Source: JAWLFY01 sp964462125 | GTDB taxonomy: Bacteria; Planctomycetota; Planctomycetia; Pirellulales; Pirellulaceae | Assembly (NCBI GenBank): GCA_964462125.1 | Contig: CAYWXT010000097.1 | Span: 1 to 18,431, forward strand | Length of the DNA: 18,431 nucleotides | Direction of reading: 5' to 3' | Shown here: positions 14,984 to 18,431 of the stretch, one piece after another | How positions within the stretch are numbered: position 1 is the first letter of the stretch | How the letters are laid out: each line of letters opens with the position of its first letter | Notes under the pieces: model-generated | What the model saw: only the letters and a program-made list of their open reading frames with translations | Database searches by the model: none | What the model was told of the DNA's origin: nothing | Position numbers and translations under genes: made by a program

Positions 14984-15652
14984 ATGAATACGGACAAGGA
15001 ATCCTCCGGGGTGGAGGAATTGATCCAGCGACTGCGAGAGGAAGGGGTCGAGGAAGGCCAAAGCCGAGCGGAGGCGTTGTTCGAGCAAGCCCGCAGCCGT
15101 GCTGAGAAGCAATTGCAGGACGCCCATCGCGAAGCGGAGGAAATCCGGCAGCAGGCGCGTGAGGACGCGAGGCAGACACGGACCGCTGGGGAGGAAGCGG
15201 TACGCTTGGCGGGTCGCGATGCGGTGCTCCGGCTCAAGTCCGAACTCGTGGAACAGTTTGCCGACCGCGTTCGGCATCTCGTTGCCCGCGAACTGAGCGA
15301 CGAGGATGTCTTGAAACAATTGATTCTCGAGGTCGGCCGCCGGGCAGCGCCCCCTGAATCGCAGCGCGCCCAACTTCTGTTGCCCAAGGACGTCATCGGG
15401 CTGGAGCAACTGCGTCGCGCGCCGGAGGAGGTCAAGGAGGGGACACTCAGCCACTTCGTTGTCTCGGTGACCAAAGAGATTTTGCAGGAGGGGGTGGAGA
15501 TCGGGGAGCGGGACGACAAGGCGCCCGGGATACGAATTCAACTGCAGGAGGAGGACGTGGAGATCGATCTGACCGACCGGGCAGTGAGCGATTTGCTGCT
15601 GCGGCATCTCGTACCCAGATTCCGGGCCATGATGGAAGGCATCATTCAGTGA
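14984..15652 (+). CDS. atpE: V-type ATPase subunit E (peripheral stalk)
   Basis: The 222-residue protein starts with a long charged, Ala/Glu/Arg/Gln-rich helical segment (about 5-110) that predicts as coiled coil, as in the peripheral stalk. A mixed alpha/beta C-terminal half (about 110-222) contains LLPKDVIGLEQL, GVEIGERDDKAPGIRIQL and a final LRHLVPRFRAMMEG helix, typical of the E-subunit head that binds A3B3. Its usual partner, the G/H subunit, is not found in the window. It follows the K gene after the only real gap of the ATPase cluster, and its Shine-Dalgarno match is weak. It overlaps the next gene by 4 bp (GTGA). Confidence 0.88.
   Translation: MNTDKESSGVEELIQRLREEGVEEGQSRAEALFEQARSRAEKQLQDAHREAEEIRQQAREDARQTRTAGEEAVRLAGRDAVLRLKSELVEQFADRVRHLVARELSDEDVLKQLILEVGRRAAPPESQRAQLLLPKDVIGLEQLRRAPEEVKEGTLSHFVVSVTKEILQEGVEIGERDDKAPGIRIQLQEEDVEIDLTDRAVSDLLLRHLVPRFRAMMEGIIQ
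15634..15639 (+). promoter_or_regulatory. Ribosome binding site supporting a GTG start
   Basis: GGAAGG lies 9 nt before the GTG at 15649. It supports this non-ATG start, whose first bases overlap the subunit E stop (GTGA), a common sign of translational coupling. Confidence 0.6.
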
Positions 15653-16338
15653 CGCGTCTCCAGGATTGGTTCCCCCGGCATCCAAGTGACTATTGGACGT
15701 TGATCGCGAGTCTTCCGCACATGCCCCGGACGTTTGAGGTCAACCAGCTGCCGATTTCACGGCGCCGCTTGCAAACCCGGCTGGGGATGCTTCGCCCGCA
15801 GGACGCGGAGGTGGTCGATCAGCTGCAGCGGTTTTTGCACTGGGACCGGCACCCAGCCGGACACACCGATCGGGAAATTCAGCAGGAGTATGAAAGGTTG
15901 ATGCAGACGATTCAGCCGCCGGTGGCGCGAGGCATCATCGCCTACCGCATGGACGTGCGGACGATCACCAGTGCGCTGCGCCGGCGGCGTCTGGGGATGC
16001 CGCCACCGGCCGGGGTTGGCCAGTGGGTGGAGCAGATTCGGATGTACTGGGAAGATCCCGATTTTCGATTGGGCCGGCAGCATCCCTGGGTTTCCGTCGC
16101 TCGCCGGCATCTGGAAGCGAACGAATCGTTGCAGGTCGAACAGCAGTTGCTGCGCGCGACGTGGACGCATTGGAGCCGGATGGCCGACCGATTTCATTTT
16201 TCGTTCGAGACCGTCCTGCTCTACCTCGCACGCTGGGAAATCATCGACCGCTGGACGCGGCTGAGCGCTTCGCTGGGCAAGCAGCGATTTGACACCCTTC
16301 TGACGGAGACGCTTGGCGACTATGTCGACTCCTTCTGA
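15649..16338 (+). CDS. DUF2764-family protein of the V-type ATPase operon (possible subunit C analogue)
   Basis: The predicted protein has 229 residues, is soluble and mostly helical, and has no signal peptide or membrane helix. The opening YWTLIASLPHMP resembles the (Y)YxLIASLP start of DUF2764 proteins, which sit between the E and A genes in chlamydial and Bacteroidetes V-ATPase operons; it has that position here too. The composition is rich in Arg, Trp and His, with conserved-looking stretches WEDPDFRLGRQHPW and FSFETVLLYLARWEIIDRW. No canonical subunit C (the socket between rotor ring and central stalk) is seen, so this protein may take that role. That is an inference from place and set completeness. 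The GTG start overlaps the E gene by 4 bp, and the end overlaps the next gene by 17 bp. Confidence 0.75.
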   Translation: MTRLQDWFPRHPSDYWTLIASLPHMPRTFEVNQLPISRRRLQTRLGMLRPQDAEVVDQLQRFLHWDRHPAGHTDREIQQEYERLMQTIQPPVARGIIAYRMDVRTITSALRRRRLGMPPPAGVGQWVEQIRMYWEDPDFRLGRQHPWVSVARRHLEANESLQVEQQLLRATWTHWSRMADRFHFSFETVLLYLARWEIIDRWTRLSASLGKQRFDTLLTETLGDYVDSF

Positions 16339-18124
16339 TGAACCCCACGTCACCGGTGTCAACGGCAACATCGTTTCGATCGCGGTCCCCGACGGGAATC
16401 TCGTCAAGAACGAAGTGGCGTATGTCTGCGTCGGCGAGGAGCGTTTGAAGTCAGAAGTGCTCCGCATCGATGGTAAAGAGGCGGATTTGCAGGTTTTCGA
16501 GGAGACCGACGGCGTTCGCGTTGGGGATCGTGTGGAACTGACCCACCATTTGCTTTCCGCAACGCTGGGGCCGGGGCTGTTGGGATCGGTCTATGACGGG
16601 CTGCAGAACCCGCTGGAGACGTTGGCAAGCCGCGACGGTATTTTTCTCCGCCGGGGACGCGATGTGGATTCCCTCGACACGGGACAAAAATGGTCGTTTG
16701 TGCCAACACGGCGGACCGGCGACCGGCTCCGAGCCGGCGACGTTCTTGGAACCGTGCAAGAACGGGCGATCGAACACAAGATCATGGTCCCCTTTGATGC
16801 CGCCGGGCCGCTGGAATTAACCTGGATCCACGGTGGCAGCTTCACGATCGACGAACCGGTCGCTCGGGTTCGCAGCGCCGGGGGAGATCACGCGGTGACG
16901 ATGAGACAGCAGTGGCCGGTGCGGATCCCGCTGCCGTCGGACTTATTGCGAGAACAGCTTGTCCAGCGGCAGTATCCGGCGGACCTGTTGGTCACCACGA
17001 TTCGCATCATCGACACGTTTTTCCCTGTCGCGCGCGGCGGAACCGCCTGCATTCCAGGTCCCTTTGGCGCCGGCAAAACCGTGCTGCAGACGCTGATCGC
17101 CCGCTACTCCGACGCGGACGTGGTGATCGTGGTCGCTTGCGGGGAGCGTGCCGGGGAGGTCGTCGACGCGATCAACGAGTTTTCTCATGCCCAGGATCCT
17201 CGCACCGGCAGTTCGCTGATGGACCGGACCGTCATCGTCTGCAACACCTCCTCGATGCCGGTCGCCGCCCGCGAGGCCTCGATTTACACAGGCATCACAC
17301 TCGGGGAGTACTACCGTCAGATGGGACTCGACGTGCTGGTGTTGGCAGACTCCACGTCACGTTGGGCGCAGGCGATGCGTGAAACGTCCGGTCGGCTGGA
17401 GGAGATCCCAGGGGAGGAGGCCTTTCCCGCCTATCTCGACTCGGCGATCAAAGCGGTGTACGAACGAGCCGGCGTGCTCGCCAGACGCGGGGAGGCGACG
17501 GGGAGTCTCACCCTGATCGGCACAGTCTCCCCTGCAGGGGGCAACTTTGAAGAGCCGGTGACGCAGTCGACGTTGGGAACGGTCAAGGCGTTTCTCGGCC
17601 TTTCGCACGAGCGGGCCTACAAACGCGCCTATCCGGCGATCGATCCCTTGACCTCCTGGTCCCGCTACTGGGAGCAGCTTCAGGACTACTTTGATCGCGA
17701 GGTCGACCCGGGCTGGACTGAATTGGTGAGCTCGCTTGCCCAGTTACTGCGGGAGGGAAACTCCGTACACGAAATGATGCAGGTGACCGGCGAGGAGGGC
17801 ATTTCGCTGGAGGACTTCGTCACTTACCAAAAATCGCTGCTGCTAGATGCGGCCTATCTACAGCAGGACGCCTTCGATCCGGTGGATGTCTCCGCACCGC
17901 TGTCGCGTCAGAAGGAGACGCTGCAGTTGATCGGCCGATACGTCGGCCGCGATTACCTGTTCAGCGACAAGGACGAGGCTCGCGCGTTTTTCACCCGGCT
18001 GACCGGGCTTCTTCGGAATCTGAACTATGCCCCTCGCGAATCGCGAGACTACACCGATTACTTGCAGCGGATCGAGGAGGCGCAGCCGGGTGGAACGAGT
18101 GACACCGGCGGGAGCAGCGGCTGA
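16322..18124 (+). CDS. atpA: V-type ATP synthase/ATPase subunit A (catalytic)
   Basis: The 600-residue protein is the catalytic subunit that hydrolyses or makes ATP in the A3B3 ring. The Walker A loop GPFGAGKT spans 246-253 with K252. The catalytic glutamate lies in CGERAGEV (E275). Also present are ADSTSRWAQAMRE and GRLEEIPGEEAFPAYL, both diagnostic. The segment at about 115-190 is the non-homologous region that separates A subunits from F-type beta. Length fits the family (about 580-600). The ATG at 16322 overlaps the DUF2764 gene by 17 bp, with GGAG 13 nt upstream. A TTG at 16313 would add three residues but leaves only 4 nt spacing. It is the last gene of the operon, although A normally directly precedes B. 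Confidence 0.95.
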   Translation: MSTPSDEPHVTGVNGNIVSIAVPDGNLVKNEVAYVCVGEERLKSEVLRIDGKEADLQVFEETDGVRVGDRVELTHHLLSATLGPGLLGSVYDGLQNPLETLASRDGIFLRRGRDVDSLDTGQKWSFVPTRRTGDRLRAGDVLGTVQERAIEHKIMVPFDAAGPLELTWIHGGSFTIDEPVARVRSAGGDHAVTMRQQWPVRIPLPSDLLREQLVQRQYPADLLVTTIRIIDTFFPVARGGTACIPGPFGAGKTVLQTLIARYSDADVVIVVACGERAGEVVDAINEFSHAQDPRTGSSLMDRTVIVCNTSSMPVAAREASIYTGITLGEYYRQMGLDVLVLADSTSRWAQAMRETSGRLEEIPGEEAFPAYLDSAIKAVYERAGVLARRGEATGSLTLIGTVSPAGGNFEEPVTQSTLGTVKAFLGLSHERAYKRAYPAIDPLTSWSRYWEQLQDYFDREVDPGWTELVSSLAQLLREGNSVHEMMQVTGEEGISLEDFVTYQKSLLLDAAYLQQDAFDPVDVSAPLSRQKETLQLIGRYVGRDYLFSDKDEARAFFTRLTGLLRNLNYAPRESRDYTDYLQRIEEAQPGGTSDTGGSSG

Positions 18125-18150
18125 GGGTTGAGGTGATTGTCGAGTGATCA

Positions 18151-18175
18151 CCCTCCCGCGCGTCCCGCGGGAGGG
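18151..18175 (+). terminator. Perfect 10-bp hairpin after subunit A, possible terminator
   Basis: CCCTCCCGCG (18151-18160) and CGCGGGAGGG (18166-18175) pair perfectly around a 5-nt loop. It begins 27 nt after the operon's last stop codon. No U-run follows, so it is either a non-canonical terminator or a structure that protects the 3' end from decay. Confidence 0.45.
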
Positions 18176-18193
18176 CCGGGCGCTGGTGAGGGT

Positions 18194-18220
18194 CGGGCGC
18201 TGGTGTCGCTCTGGCGCCCG
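18194..18220 (+). repeat. Inverted repeat downstream of the operon
   Basis: CGGGCGC (18194-18200) and GCGCCCG (18214-18220) form a 7-bp stem with a 13-nt loop, just beyond the stronger hairpin. It could be a second part of the 3'-end structure, but a stem this short can arise by chance in such GC-rich sequence. Confidence 0.3.
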
Positions 18221-18363
18221 GGGAGGGTTTGGCTGCGCGCCACAGGGGCCGTTTTATACGTCAGGACATCCGCTGCAGGGCGTCCTAGCAACGCTCGGTC
18301 AATTAGTGTCGCAGAATCCTGCTCGGTCGGGTAAGGAACGGTAGGGAAATAACTGTCCGCTGT

Positions 18364-18398
18364 CCCCTCTCCCCCAAACAAGTTCGGGAGGAGAGGGG
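18364..18398. repeat. Inverted repeat near the window end
   Basis: CCCCTCTCC (18364-18372) and GGAGAGGGG (18390-18398) pair over 9 bp around a 17-nt loop that contains an A-rich patch. It resembles the dispersed intergenic hairpins common in GC-rich genomes, but only one copy is visible here. It lies too far from the operon stop to be its primary terminator with any certainty. Confidence 0.4.
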
Positions 18399-18431
18399 AG
18401 CCAGAGTGGATCAGTCAAGTCACCGTCAATT

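Larger units (their letters stand above)
18125..18431. other. Non-coding 3' region after the operon
   Basis: I find no convincing gene here. Short open frames on both strands are GC-biased and resemble nothing known. The region holds three inverted repeats (described separately) and a direct repeat of GGGCGCTGGTG (at about 18178 and 18195). It probably contains the transcription end of the operon. Confidence 0.6.

Noticed and set aside
14209..15519. 436-codon minus-strand open frame opposite the I, K and E genes
   Set aside because: The Ser/Arg-rich translation mirrors the codon bias of three well-supported sense genes, so it is a shadow.
18148..18381. 77-codon minus-strand open frame after the operon
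   Set aside because: It spans the inverted repeats, has Pro/Ala/Arg-biased composition and no ribosome binding site or similarity I recognise.

Overview
This GC-rich window most likely comes from a planctomycete (Planctomycetota, perhaps a Pirellula/Rhodopirellula-type lineage). The pointers are a planctomycete-style CxxCH cytochrome, large CusA/CusB proteins with extra heavy-metal and helical domains, a chlamydia-like V-type ATPase gene set that includes a DUF2764 gene, and short GC-rich intergenic repeats. The assignment rests on protein style, since there is no rRNA or other phylogenetic marker here.

Layout. Positions 168-587 (+) encode a small lipoprotein with a Cys-rich metal-binding-like module. 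It converges on a di-heme cytochrome c-type protein (773-2101, -). Between them lie five tandem copies of a 17-bp repeat (617-701) and a long hairpin (725-770). A 276-bp divergent gap (2102-2377) then opens a same-strand block to 18124: cusB-like adaptor, cusA-like RND pump, short-form alpha-glucan phosphorylase, then V-type ATPase subunits B, D, I, K, E, a DUF2764 protein and subunit A. Almost every junction overlaps or is separated by 1 bp (46 bp before the E gene), so this reads as one nine-gene, about 15.7-kb operon. The last 307 bp hold no convincing gene, only inverted repeats.

How the genes may work together. The adaptor and pump carry clear Cu(I)/Ag(I) signatures: the three pump methionines known from E. 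coli CusA and MHP...CxxCGM metal modules in the adaptor. The lipoprotein and cytochrome are plausible extracytoplasmic accessories. The glucan phosphorylase releases glucose-1-phosphate from storage glucan. The V-ATPase interconverts ATP and an ion gradient, and its K subunit keeps the residue set that binds Na+ in Enterococcus hirae NtpK. Joining metal efflux, glycogen use and a rotary ATPase in one transcript is the main novelty. A stress-energy module is my inference; the physical linkage is what the sequence shows.

Also notable: the V-ATPase order (B-D-I-K-E-DUF2764-A) is a circular permutation of the usual bacterial E-DUF2764-A-B-D-I-K order. The CusA-like pump is about 330 residues longer than E. 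coli CusA, with about four extra predicted membrane helices. No outer-membrane factor, metal regulator, or V-ATPase F or G/H gene is visible here.
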